The translations under genes were made by a program, and so were the position numbers. Positions 6,120 to 12,863 of a stretch of 13,574 bases of DNA are shown one piece after another. This stretch comes from CAYJWS01 sp964373925 (GTDB lineage Bacteria; Patescibacteriota; Patescibacteriia; Buchananbacterales; GWA2-38-13): positions 1 through 13,574 of the forward strand of contig CAYJWS010000031.1 of NCBI GenBank assembly GCA_964373925.1, read 5' to 3'. The notes under the pieces are model-generated. The model was given only the letters and a program-made list of their open reading frames with translations, did no database searches and had not been told where the DNA came from. How positions within the stretch are numbered: position 1 is the stretch's first letter; every line of letters begins with the position of its first letter.

Positions 6120-7040
6120 ATGGCTCTATCAACTAAAATAATCAGGAGAAGAATACGCTCCGTTCGCAATACGAAAAAAATCACCAAGGCGATGGAGCTT
6201 GTGAGCGCGTCAAAAATGAGGCGATCCGTGCAAGCCGTCCTATTGTCGCGTTCATACGCCCATACGGCATATGGCGCTGTTCTTAATATTTCTAAAAGAA
6301 TTTCGGGAGCGATGCATCCTCTTCTTGCGTCCAAGAATTCGGCAAAAAAAGCATGTTATATCCTTATTTCATCCAACAGAGGATTGTGCGGAGGCTTTAA
6401 TTCCCAAGTTATTGCAAGAGGAATGAAGTATGCAGAAGCAAAAAAAGGAATCCAAAATGAGTGGATTATTCTTGGAAAAAAAGGAGGAGAGGCGCTTGCC
6501 AGAAATAAAAAAAATATTTCCGCGGAATTTGTAAAACCTGACGTGGTCGGCACCGTGTCCGATATCACCGCAATAGCCAAGATGGCAACCAAAGGATTTT
6601 TGCAAGGAATATACGATGAGGTCTATATTATTTATACGGATTTTGTTTCGGCATTAAAGCAAGAGCCAAGGATAAAAAAATTCCTTCCTTTCAGCCTGCA
6701 ACAAGACGAAAATCTCGGATCCATACAAGAACAAAAAGAAAAATTAAAAACGGAGGCGCTTGAGGTGCTCTACCACGAAGAATACTCGTTTGAGCCGGGC
6801 CCGGAGATTGTCTTGGATTTTTTCTTAAAAAGGCTTATTGAAGTACAGATCTATCAGGCGCTTTTGGAATCCACCGCATCAGAGCACGCGGCACGGATGC
6901 TCGCGATGCGGCAGGCAAGCGATGCGGCAACCGATATGATTGATGACCTGACGCTTATGTATAATCAAGCCAGGCAAGCTTCCATTACGCGCGAGATAGC
7001 CGAAATTTCTGGCGGAAAGGCGGCTCTTGGAAAAATTTAA
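6120..7040 (+). CDS. atpG: F1 ATP synthase subunit gamma
   Basis: This 306-residue central-shaft subunit rotates inside the alpha-beta hexamer. The N-terminal helix is classic for gamma: STKIIRRRIRSVRNTKKITK at 4-23, then AMELVSASKM. SSNRGLCGGFNS at 84-95 is the conserved Rossmann-like segment. The C-terminal helix carries ARMLAMRQASDAATDMIDDL and ends with the ARQASITREIAEI block near residues 285-300. The ATG at 6120 is preferred over an upstream in-frame TTG at 6105, because that codon lies in the heptamer repeat and family members begin at M-x-LSTK. No SD is visible. It is slightly longer than E. coli gamma. Confidence 0.97.
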   Translation: MALSTKIIRRRIRSVRNTKKITKAMELVSASKMRRSVQAVLLSRSYAHTAYGAVLNISKRISGAMHPLLASKNSAKKACYILISSNRGLCGGFNSQVIARGMKYAEAKKGIQNEWIILGKKGGEALARNKKNISAEFVKPDVVGTVSDITAIAKMATKGFLQGIYDEVYIIYTDFVSALKQEPRIKKFLPFSLQQDENLGSIQEQKEKLKTEALEVLYHEEYSFEPGPEIVLDFFLKRLIEVQIYQALLESTASEHAARMLAMRQASDAATDMIDDLTLMYNQARQASITREIAEISGGKAALGKI

Positions 7041-7041
7041 A

Positions 7042-7105
7042 AATTGCGCATTACGAATTACGAATTTTTTTAAATTTTACAGTTCGTAATCCGTAATCCG
7101 CAATT
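7042..7105. repeat. 7-nt-periodic inverted repeat in the atpG-atpD gap
   Basis: The 23-nt arms 7042-7064 and 7083-7105 match at 21 of 23 positions around an 18-nt AT-rich loop. Each arm is built of ATTNNNN heptamers: ATTGCGC, ATTACGA, ATTACGA on the left, and the same pattern in reverse on the right. It starts 1 nt after the atpG stop and nearly fills the gap before atpD. It belongs to the same structural class as the atpA-atpG element but has a different sequence. Confidence 0.8.
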
Positions 7106-7126
7106 CATTAATTATTACAAATATCT

Positions 7127-8491
7127 ATGAACCAAGGAACTATTAAACAAGTTATCGGGCCTGTAGTTGATGTCCAATTTGAATCAAAATTGCCGGGGAT
7201 TTATAATGCGCTTGAGGTCAAGGTGGGGGACTCTTTTTTGGTGTTAGAAACCCAGCAGCATCTAGGAAACAATATGGTGCGCTCCGTTGCCATGGGATCA
7301 ACCGATGGGCTCCAAAGGGATATGAAAGTTGTTGATACGGGACAACCAATAACCGTTCCTGTGGGGCCGGAAACCTTGGGAAGAATGATGAATGTTTTAG
7401 GCGAGCCTATTGATAATAAAAATGAAGTGAAGACAAAAGAGAGGTGGTCAATACACAGAGACGCTCCGGAATTTAGCGAGCAGTCCACAAAAGCGGAAAT
7501 TTTTGAAACAGGAATTAAAGTCATTGATCTTATCTGTCCTTTTGTCAAAGGTGGAAAAGTCGGTCTTTTCGGCGGAGCCGGAGTGGGAAAGACTGTTATT
7601 ATACAAGAGCTTATCAGAAATATCGCCGCTGAACATGGCGGGTACTCGGTATTTGCCGGAGTGGGAGAGAGAACAAGGGAAGGAAATGACCTGTACCGAG
7701 AAATGACGTCTTCCGGGGTTTTAAAAAACACTTCGCTCGTGTTTGGACAGATGAATGAACCACCGGGCGCCCGCCTCCGCGTAGGGCTCACAGGACTCAC
7801 CTTGGCTGAATATTTCAGGGATAAAGAAGGAAAGGATGTTTTATTTTTTGTTGACAATATTTTTCGTTTCACGCAAGCAGGGTCTGAAGTATCGGCGCTT
7901 TTAGGAAGGATTCCTTCGGCCGTGGGATATCAGCCGACACTTGCGACGGAGATGGGAAAAATGCAGGAGAGAATTACATCAACGACCAAAGGGTCAATCA
8001 CTTCGGTGCAGGCCGTGTATGTTCCAGCGGATGATTTGACCGATCCTGCTCCAGCGACAACATTTGCCCATCTTGACTCAACGGTTGTTCTTTCTCGCGG
8101 TCTGTCGGAACTTGGAATTTATCCGGCAGTTGATCCGCTGGATTCCTCATCCACTATTTTGGATCCGAGAATCGTTGGTCAAGAACACTATGAAATCGCG
8201 CGAGGCGTGCAGAAGATCTTGCAAAGATACAAAGACTTGCAAGATATTATCGCTATTTTAGGAATGGAAGAATTATCAGCCGAAGACAAGCTTATTGTTT
8301 CGCGCGCTAGAAAAATCCAGAGATTTTTATCGCAGCCATTTTTCGTTGCGGAGACTTTTACCGGCACTTCCGGCAAATACGTAAAACTTTCAGACACTAT
8401 TAAGGGATTTAAAGAAATATTGGAAGGCAAACACGACAGCAAAGGAGAGCAGGCGTTTTATATGAAGGGAAATATTGGAGAGGTGAAATAA
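7127..8491 (+). CDS. atpD: F1 ATP synthase subunit beta
   Basis: This 454-residue catalytic subunit has the Walker A P-loop GGAGVGKT at 149-156 and the catalytic glutamate E181 in GERTREG (180-186). The Walker B strand DVLFFVDN (237-244) is followed by IFRFTQAGSEVSALLGR, and the alpha/beta family signature PAVDPLDSSS is at 333-342. The DELSEED lever loop is present as EELSAED at 381-387, a mild variant of the segment that contacts gamma and epsilon. Length is normal. The ATG at 7127 lacks an SD; family alignment supports it, since the protein starts near GxIxQVIGPVVDV. Confidence 0.98.
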   Translation: MNQGTIKQVIGPVVDVQFESKLPGIYNALEVKVGDSFLVLETQQHLGNNMVRSVAMGSTDGLQRDMKVVDTGQPITVPVGPETLGRMMNVLGEPIDNKNEVKTKERWSIHRDAPEFSEQSTKAEIFETGIKVIDLICPFVKGGKVGLFGGAGVGKTVIIQELIRNIAAEHGGYSVFAGVGERTREGNDLYREMTSSGVLKNTSLVFGQMNEPPGARLRVGLTGLTLAEYFRDKEGKDVLFFVDNIFRFTQAGSEVSALLGRIPSAVGYQPTLATEMGKMQERITSTTKGSITSVQAVYVPADDLTDPAPATTFAHLDSTVVLSRGLSELGIYPAVDPLDSSSTILDPRIVGQEHYEIARGVQKILQRYKDLQDIIAILGMEELSAEDKLIVSRARKIQRFLSQPFFVAETFTGTSGKYVKLSDTIKGFKEILEGKHDSKGEQAFYMKGNIGEVK

Positions 8492-8500
8492 AAAAATGTG

Positions 8501-8570
8501 ATACCAATATACGAATGCATGCGAATGATACGAATAAATACGAATTCGTATACATTCTTACCATTGGTAT
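8501..8570. repeat. Palindrome-rich element in the atpD-atpC gap
   Basis: ATACCAAT (8501-8508) is perfectly inverted at 8563-8570, close to the ends of the gap. Between them, CGAAT recurs at 8512, 8522, 8531 and 8541 (9-10 nt spacing). A perfect 14-bp palindrome, ATACGAATTCGTAT, lies at 8538-8551. No U-tract follows, so atpC should remain in the operon transcript. Confidence 0.7.
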
Positions 8571-8588
8571 ATTAGCATTATAATTTGT

Positions 8589-9026
8589 ATGAAAATTAAA
8601 TTCAAAATCGTAACTCCCGAGCGCGTGGTATATGAAAACGAGGTAGACGAGGCCACTATTCCCACAACAGAGGGCCAGATTACTGTTTTGCCGCATCATA
8701 TTCCGCTTATGTCAATGTTGAACGCGGGAGAGTTGATATTAAAAAAAGACGGACAGGAAATTCCTATGGCCGTATCTTCCGGGTTTATTCAGGTGAATAA
8801 CAATGAAATTATTATCTTGGCCGATACTGCCGAGCGAGCGGAGGAAATTGACGAAGCGCGAGCCAATGAAGCAAAAATACGAGCTCAAAATCTTTTAAAG
8901 GAAGCAAAAAATACCGAAGACGTGAACTATACCGCTCTTGTAGCAAAAATGGAGCGCGAGGTGGCCCGGCTCAATATTTCGCGCAGAAGAAAACATCGTC
9001 CATATGTCCCTGGTATGAACCAATAG
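8589..9026 (+). CDS. atpC: F1 ATP synthase subunit epsilon
   Basis: This 145-residue subunit joins gamma to the c-ring and can inhibit ATP hydrolysis. The N-terminal beta-sandwich (about 1-85) carries the family pattern TPERVVYENEVDEATIPTTE (9-28) followed by GQITVLPHHIPLMSML. The C-terminal two-helix domain (about 86-135) is present: AERAEEIDEARANEAKIRAQ, then an Ala/Glu/Arg helix. The latch for ATPase inhibition could therefore exist. A basic tail (RRRKHR) closes the protein. There is no SD. It is the last gene of the operon and is followed by a clear terminator. Confidence 0.96.
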   Translation: MKIKFKIVTPERVVYENEVDEATIPTTEGQITVLPHHIPLMSMLNAGELILKKDGQEIPMAVSSGFIQVNNNEIIILADTAERAEEIDEARANEAKIRAQNLLKEAKNTEDVNYTALVAKMEREVARLNISRRRKHRPYVPGMNQ

Positions 9027-9030
9027 ATGT

Positions 9031-9057
9031 AAAACCATCTTTGCTGGATGGTTTTTT
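9031..9057 (+). terminator. Intrinsic terminator of the atp operon
   Basis: AAAACCATC (9031-9039) pairs with GATGGTTTT (9047-9055) around a 7-nt loop, and the T-run (9052-9057) forms part of the stem. It begins 4 nt after the atpC stop. Confidence 0.9.
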
Positions 9058-9089
9058 CTATTGTGGATTTATATGAAGCGGTTTTTGCG

Positions 9090-9118
9090 TTGACATGTAT
9101 AGATTATTGCAGTATTAT
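9090..9118 (+). promoter_or_regulatory. Sigma-70-type promoter of the Nudix gene
   Basis: TTGACA (9090-9095) and TATTAT (9113-9118) are 17 nt apart, predicting a start near 9125. A TATAAT at 9121-9126 could serve as an alternative -10, but the spacing to the -35 would be too long. Confidence 0.7.
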
Positions 9119-9164
9119 TGTATAATTCCTTTATATTTATATAAGCCATTTTGGAGGAATAAAA

Positions 9165-9605
9165 ATGCCGGAGCCAAAAATAGTTTTAGTGAATGAAGTG
9201 CCAATGCATTTTTCTGTTGGCGCATGCATAAAGAGAAATGGAAAAATTTTACTTATTGACAGGGCAAAGCCTCCGTATGGCTGGGCAGGGCCTGCGGGGC
9301 ATATAGACGAAGACGGAGGGATAGAGGAAGATCCCCAAAAAGCATTATTTCGCGAAGTGTACGAAGAAACTGGGCTCTATGTTGTATCACACAAGCTTCG
9401 ATTTTCCGAAAAGCTTGATTGGAATATGTGCAGAAGGGGAGTAGGCGTTCATTATTGGTATCTTTTTGAATGCACGGTTTTGGGGGTTTTGCGTCCTAAT
9501 AAAAAAGAAACAAAAGACGCGCGCTGGCTTTTACCAGAAGAGATAAAAGATCTCACGCTCGAGCCAGTATGGCAGTATTGGCTTAAAAAGCTTAAAATAT
9601 TGTGA
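9165..9605 (+). CDS. Nudix hydrolase
   Basis: This 146-residue protein has a recognisable Nudix box. REVYEETG (63-70) supplies the Mg2+-binding glutamates E64, E67 and E68, and E55 lies the canonical seven residues before R63. The upstream glycine is G45 in AGHIDED, so the loop between G and E is several residues longer than the standard G-x5-E. Family members hydrolyse nucleoside diphosphate-X compounds such as oxidised dNTPs, ADP-ribose or nucleotide sugars. Nothing in the sequence fixes the substrate. A strong SD, GGAGGA (9153-9158), lies 6 nt before the ATG. The gene is monocistronic, with its own promoter and terminator. Confidence 0.9.
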   Translation: MPEPKIVLVNEVPMHFSVGACIKRNGKILLIDRAKPPYGWAGPAGHIDEDGGIEEDPQKALFREVYEETGLYVVSHKLRFSEKLDWNMCRRGVGVHYWYLFECTVLGVLRPNKKETKDARWLLPEEIKDLTLEPVWQYWLKKLKIL

Positions 9606-9627
9606 TACAAAAAGATACGCAGGTTAC

Positions 9628-9654
9628 AGCCAAGGCAAATACCTTGGCTTTTTT
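9628..9654 (+). terminator. Intrinsic terminator of the Nudix gene
   Basis: AGCCAAGG and CCTTGGCT form a perfect 8-bp stem (9628-9635/9642-9649) with a 6-nt loop and a six-T run (9649-9654). Confidence 0.92.
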
Positions 9655-9703
9655 ATGTTTTTGCAACCACATATTTGAAAAAATAAAATTTTAAATTAAA
9701 AAT

Positions 9704-9732
9704 TTGACACGGATTTTTGGTGGGCTTATAAT
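9704..9732 (+). promoter_or_regulatory. Perfect-consensus sigma-70 promoter of the Com-like gene
   Basis: TTGACA (9704-9709) and TATAAT (9727-9732) are exactly 17 nt apart. Transcription should start near 9739-9740. That is downstream of the ATG at 9733, which therefore cannot be the start codon for this transcript. Confidence 0.8.
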
Positions 9733-9759
9733 ATGAGTACGAGCATTGAATTCCCATAT

Positions 9760-9954
9760 ATGGAAAATAATTACCGAGAATATAGATGCGCGACATGCAA
9801 AAAACTTCTTTTCAAGGGATTGTTAGTGGACAGCGAGGTTGAAATCAAATGCAAGCGTTGTCAGAGTATGAATACATTTACTGGCGTGAGCGCCAATTCA
9901 CTTATTTGCCTCATACCTCATTGCACAAACCGAATTACATTTGCCAAAAAATAA
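9760..9954 (+). CDS. Small Com-like zinc-ribbon protein
   Basis: This is a 64-residue protein from the ATG at 9760. C10xxC13 and C31xxC34 frame a zinc ribbon with RCATCKKLLFKG (9-20) and EIKCKRCQSMN (28-38). This is the pattern of the Mu phage Com translational regulator and its many chromosomal relatives. Com of Mu activates mom mRNA translation, but no mom gene is visible here, so function is unknown. Two further cysteines (C50, C55) and a basic end (FAKK) follow the ribbon. An upstream in-frame ATG at 9733 would add nine residues, but it overlaps the promoter and would not be transcribed. There is no SD. The last codons overlap a candidate promoter for nrdD. Confidence 0.75.
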   Translation: MENNYREYRCATCKKLLFKGLLVDSEVEIKCKRCQSMNTFTGVSANSLICLIPHCTNRITFAKK

Positions 9955-9970
9955 TTTTAGAAAATACAAT
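9941..9970 (+). promoter_or_regulatory. Candidate sigma-70 promoter of nrdDG
   Basis: TTGCCA (9941-9946) and TACAAT (9965-9970) are 18 nt apart, each matching consensus at 5 of 6 positions. The predicted start is near 9977. It straddles the end of the Com-like gene and is the only good candidate close to nrdD, since only 19 nt lie between the hairpin's T-run and the nrdD ATG. Confidence 0.5.
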
Positions 9971-9985
9971 ATTTAGAAGCTCTTG

Positions 9986-10010
9986 AAGCTCGCAGTTAGC
10001 GAGTTTTTTT
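9986..10010 (+). terminator. Terminator hairpin between the Com-like gene and nrdD; possible attenuator
   Basis: CTCGC (9989-9993) and GCGAG (9999-10003) pair around AGTTA. The stem extends outward through weaker pairs and is followed by seven T (10004-10010). It can end the Com-like transcript. It also lies just after the predicted nrdDG start point, so it could act as a leader attenuator for that operon. Confidence 0.8.
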
Positions 10011-10029
10011 AATTCTTAAGATAAAGTGT

Positions 10030-12153
10030 ATGAACACCTTAGAGGTCATAAAAAGAAACAATAATAAGGTCGCGTTTGATAAAAAGCGAATTTTTAACGC
10101 AATATTCAAAGCCGCCACGGCAACAGGAGAATTTGGCGATTCAGAGGCGCGTAAAATTACTGAAATTATAGCGAAATATATACTAAAACCCTCAAAAACA
10201 AAAAGCGAGATTTCCGTTGAAGAAATCCAAGACCTCGTGGAGCTCACCTTGATGAGTTCCGGGTATTTTAAGACGGCGAGAGCGTATATTGTGTATCGGG
10301 AAAAGCGCGCGCAGGCAAGGTCGTCGCAGGGGGTTATTGTTGATGTTGATAAGACCATTGGTGAATATATAGACCGAAGCGACTGGCGCGTGAATGCGAA
10401 CGCCAACCAAGGCTATTCGCTCGGCGGACTTATTCTTAATACCTCGGGAAAGCTTATCGCAAACTACTGGCTTAATTGTATATATTCAAAAGACATTCGC
10501 GACGCCCACATGGAAGGGGATTTTCATATCCATGATCTTGATATGTTTTCAGGGTATTGCGCCGGGTGGAGCCTGCGCCAGCTTCTTGAAGAAGGGCTTA
10601 ACGGCGTGTCCGGAAAGGTGGAGTCGGCGCCGCCAAAGCATCTTGAGAGCGCGCTTTCGCAGATGGTGAATTTTTTAGGAACGCTTCAAAACGAATGGGC
10701 GGGAGCGCAAGCATTTTCTTCTTTTGACACATATCTTGCTCCATACGTAAAAAAAGATGGCCTTGACTATAAAAGAGTAAAGCAGGCAGTGCAGCAGTTT
10801 GTGTTTAACCTTAATATCCCTTCGCGATGGGGTACGCAGACGCCCTTCACTAATATTACGCTTGACTGGGTCTGCCCCAACGACATGAAAGAAAAAAATC
10901 CTATTATCGGGGGCGAGACTTGCGAATTTTGCTACAAAGATTGCCAGAAAGAAATGGATATGATTAACAAGGCTTTTATTGAGGTTATGACTGAAGGCGA
11001 TTATCACGGAAGAATTTTTACTTTTCCTATTCCAACATACAATATTACGAAAGATTTTGACTGGGAGAATGAGAATGTTAAAGGGCTTTTTGAAATGACC
11101 GCGAAATACGGCATTCCGTATTTTCAGAATTTTATAAATTCAACGCTTAACCCAAGCGATGTTCGAAGCATGTGTTGCAGGCTTCAGCTTGACCTGCGCG
11201 AGCTGCGCACGCGCGGAGGAGGGTTGTTTGGTTCGGCAGAAATGACAGGAAGCGTCGGGGTTATAACAATTAATATGCCGAGAATAGGATATCTTTCAAA
11301 AACCAAAAAAGAATTTTTTGAACGCTTAAGCCGGCTTATGGATATTGCGAAAGAGTCGCTTGAGATTAAGCGAAAAGTTGTAACTGAAAATATTGAAAAA
11401 GGGCTTTTGCCTTTTACCAAGCGCTATCTTGTAACTTTGCATAATCATTTTTCCACTATTGGGCTTAATGGAATGAATGAAGCATGCCAAAATTTTCTTG
11501 GCGAAGATATTTCAAGCGAAAAAGGAAAAATTTTTGCTTTAGAAATATTGGATTGCATGAGGAAAAGGCTTGCTGATTATCAGGTGGAGACGGGCAATCT
11601 CTATAATCTTGAAGCAACGCCCGCGGAGGGGACAACCTATCGTTTTGCAAAAGAAGATCAAGCCCGGTTTCCGGGAATCATCCAGGCAGGCACGGATGAC
11701 GCGCCTTATTACACAAATTCAACGCATTTGCCGGTTGGCTATACCAATGATCCTATTTTTGCGCTTGAGCATCAGGACGATCTTCAGACGCGATATACGG
11801 GAGGCACGGTCTTTCATGTATTTTTAGGCGAGAAGGTGCAGGATTGGATCGCATGCAAAAATTTCGTGAAAAAAGTCGCGGAGAAATTCCGCCTGCCGTA
11901 TTTTACGATTACACCCACATTTAGCGTGTGCAAGTCGCATGGGTATATTTCAGGCGAAGTGGAGCATTGCAATACATGCGGCGAGCAATGCGAAGTATGG
12001 TCTCGAATTGTCGGGTATTTTAGGCCGGTAGATCAGTGGAATAAAGGCAAGAAGAGCGAGTTTTCCGAACGCAAAGAATATGTCGTGGAAAAAACGCAGA
12101 TTGCCGCTGCCACGCTAGAGTATCAGAAAGAAAAAACGCTTATTCATATTTGA
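10030..12153 (+). CDS. nrdD: Anaerobic (class III) ribonucleoside-triphosphate reductase
   Basis: This 707-residue enzyme reduces ribonucleotides to deoxyribonucleotides with a glycyl radical, without oxygen. Residues 1-95 are an ATP-cone, the allosteric nucleotide-binding domain (VIKRNNNKVAFDKKRI at the start). The active-site finger loop has C382-C383 in SMCCRLQLD, one of which is the thiyl-radical cysteine. The glycyl radical site is G662 in RIVGYFRP (659-666), near the C-terminus as expected. Just before it, C634xxH637 and C647xxC650 look like the zinc site, a CxxH/CxxC version of the usual four cysteines. Length is normal. There is no SD; the context is AAGTGTATG. Its TGA is followed 3 nt later by nrdG, in the same reading frame. 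Confidence 0.97.
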   Translation: MNTLEVIKRNNNKVAFDKKRIFNAIFKAATATGEFGDSEARKITEIIAKYILKPSKTKSEISVEEIQDLVELTLMSSGYFKTARAYIVYREKRAQARSSQGVIVDVDKTIGEYIDRSDWRVNANANQGYSLGGLILNTSGKLIANYWLNCIYSKDIRDAHMEGDFHIHDLDMFSGYCAGWSLRQLLEEGLNGVSGKVESAPPKHLESALSQMVNFLGTLQNEWAGAQAFSSFDTYLAPYVKKDGLDYKRVKQAVQQFVFNLNIPSRWGTQTPFTNITLDWVCPNDMKEKNPIIGGETCEFCYKDCQKEMDMINKAFIEVMTEGDYHGRIFTFPIPTYNITKDFDWENENVKGLFEMTAKYGIPYFQNFINSTLNPSDVRSMCCRLQLDLRELRTRGGGLFGSAEMTGSVGVITINMPRIGYLSKTKKEFFERLSRLMDIAKESLEIKRKVVTENIEKGLLPFTKRYLVTLHNHFSTIGLNGMNEACQNFLGEDISSEKGKIFALEILDCMRKRLADYQVETGNLYNLEATPAEGTTYRFAKEDQARFPGIIQAGTDDAPYYTNSTHLPVGYTNDPIFALEHQDDLQTRYTGGTVFHVFLGEKVQDWIACKNFVKKVAEKFRLPYFTITPTFSVCKSHGYISGEVEHCNTCGEQCEVWSRIVGYFRPVDQWNKGKKSEFSERKEYVVEKTQIAAATLEYQKEKTLIHI

Positions 12154-12156
12154 TAT

Positions 12157-12846
12157 ATGAAAATCGCGGGTTTCCAAAAATTAAGCCTCATTGATTATCC
12201 CGGCATAATTTGTTCCATTGTATTTACGCAAGGATGCCTTTTTCGCTGTCCGTATTGCCATAATTCGGAACTTGTTGACGTAAAAAAAGAAGGCGTAATT
12301 TCCGAGGATGAGGTCTTGGATTTTTTGTGCAGCAAGAAAGAGTTTGTTGAGGGTGTTTCCATTACCGGAGGGGAGCCAACGCTACAAAAAGACTTGCCGG
12401 AATTTATAAAAAAAATAAAAAGCCTTGGTTTCTTGGTAAAACTTGACACATCAGGCGTTTATCCTGGCATGGTGCAAAAATTATTAGACGATAATCTCCT
12501 TGACTACATTGCCATGGATATAAAAAATACGTGGGAGAGGTACGGAGAGGTCGTTCAAAGTAAAAATGTAACCGCGGTTGGAAACTGCAAAAAAACATTT
12601 TTGATAATTCAAAGCTCGGGCGTGGATCATGAGTTTCGCACAACCGTATTTTCGCAGGTTCACACGCAAGATGATTTTTTAGAGATTGCAGGATATCTTA
12701 AAGACGGCGAGAAATATTTTATACAAAATATTAGATATACAAAGACATTAGATCCGAAAATAAATAAAAAAGCAAAGCTTAATGTTGGCGCAATTGTTGG
12801 AGATCTTCAAAAGATGTATCCCAATGTAATCATCCAAGAGAGGTAG
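12157..12846 (+). CDS. nrdG: Anaerobic ribonucleotide reductase activating enzyme (radical SAM)
   Basis: This 229-residue activase generates the glycyl radical on NrdD. The radical-SAM cluster motif CxxxCxxC is C27, C31, C34 in GCLFRCPYCHN (26-36). GGEPT (71-75) is the SAM-binding GGE motif, and KLDTSG (95-100) and AMDIKN (119-124) are the later barrel-strand motifs typical of NrdG/PflA-like enzymes. The N-terminus (GFQKLSLIDYPGIICSIVFT) matches the bacterial family whose activases are slightly longer than E. coli NrdG. It starts 3 nt after nrdD, has no SD, and is almost certainly co-transcribed and translationally coupled. Pairing with NrdD makes the specific name secure. Confidence 0.95.
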   Translation: MKIAGFQKLSLIDYPGIICSIVFTQGCLFRCPYCHNSELVDVKKEGVISEDEVLDFLCSKKEFVEGVSITGGEPTLQKDLPEFIKKIKSLGFLVKLDTSGVYPGMVQKLLDDNLLDYIAMDIKNTWERYGEVVQSKNVTAVGNCKKTFLIIQSSGVDHEFRTTVFSQVHTQDDFLEIAGYLKDGEKYFIQNIRYTKTLDPKINKKAKLNVGAIVGDLQKMYPNVIIQER

Positions 12847-12861
12847 ACATAAATATGTCTA
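12844..12861. other. Palindrome spanning the nrdG stop
   Basis: TAGACATA (12844-12851) is perfectly inverted at 12854-12861 around AA. The nrdG stop TAG (12844-12846) is its first three bases. No U-tract follows, so it is not an obvious terminator, though it could stall RNases. Confidence 0.5.
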
Positions 12862-12863
12862 AT

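Noticed and set aside
7201..7872. A 223-codon open frame on the minus strand opposite atpD.
   Set aside because: It is antisense to a highly conserved catalytic gene and shows only composition-driven Ser/Pro/Thr-rich sequence.
8501..8570. A terminator separating atpD from atpC.
   Set aside because: Inverted repeats are present but no U-tract follows, and atpC is followed by a strong terminator of its own.
9119..9144. A TATAAT at 9121 and a small AT hairpin (9131-9144) as riboswitch-like leader of the Nudix gene.
   Set aside because: The stem is only six A-T pairs with a 2-nt loop, and no known riboswitch motif is visible.
12145..12162. Possible alternative genetic code with TGA read as glycine, fusing nrdD and nrdG.
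   Set aside because: Glycine is encoded by GGN throughout, no long ORF contains in-frame TGA, the Nudix gene also ends cleanly at TGA, and nrdG has its own ATG and a normal family N-terminus.
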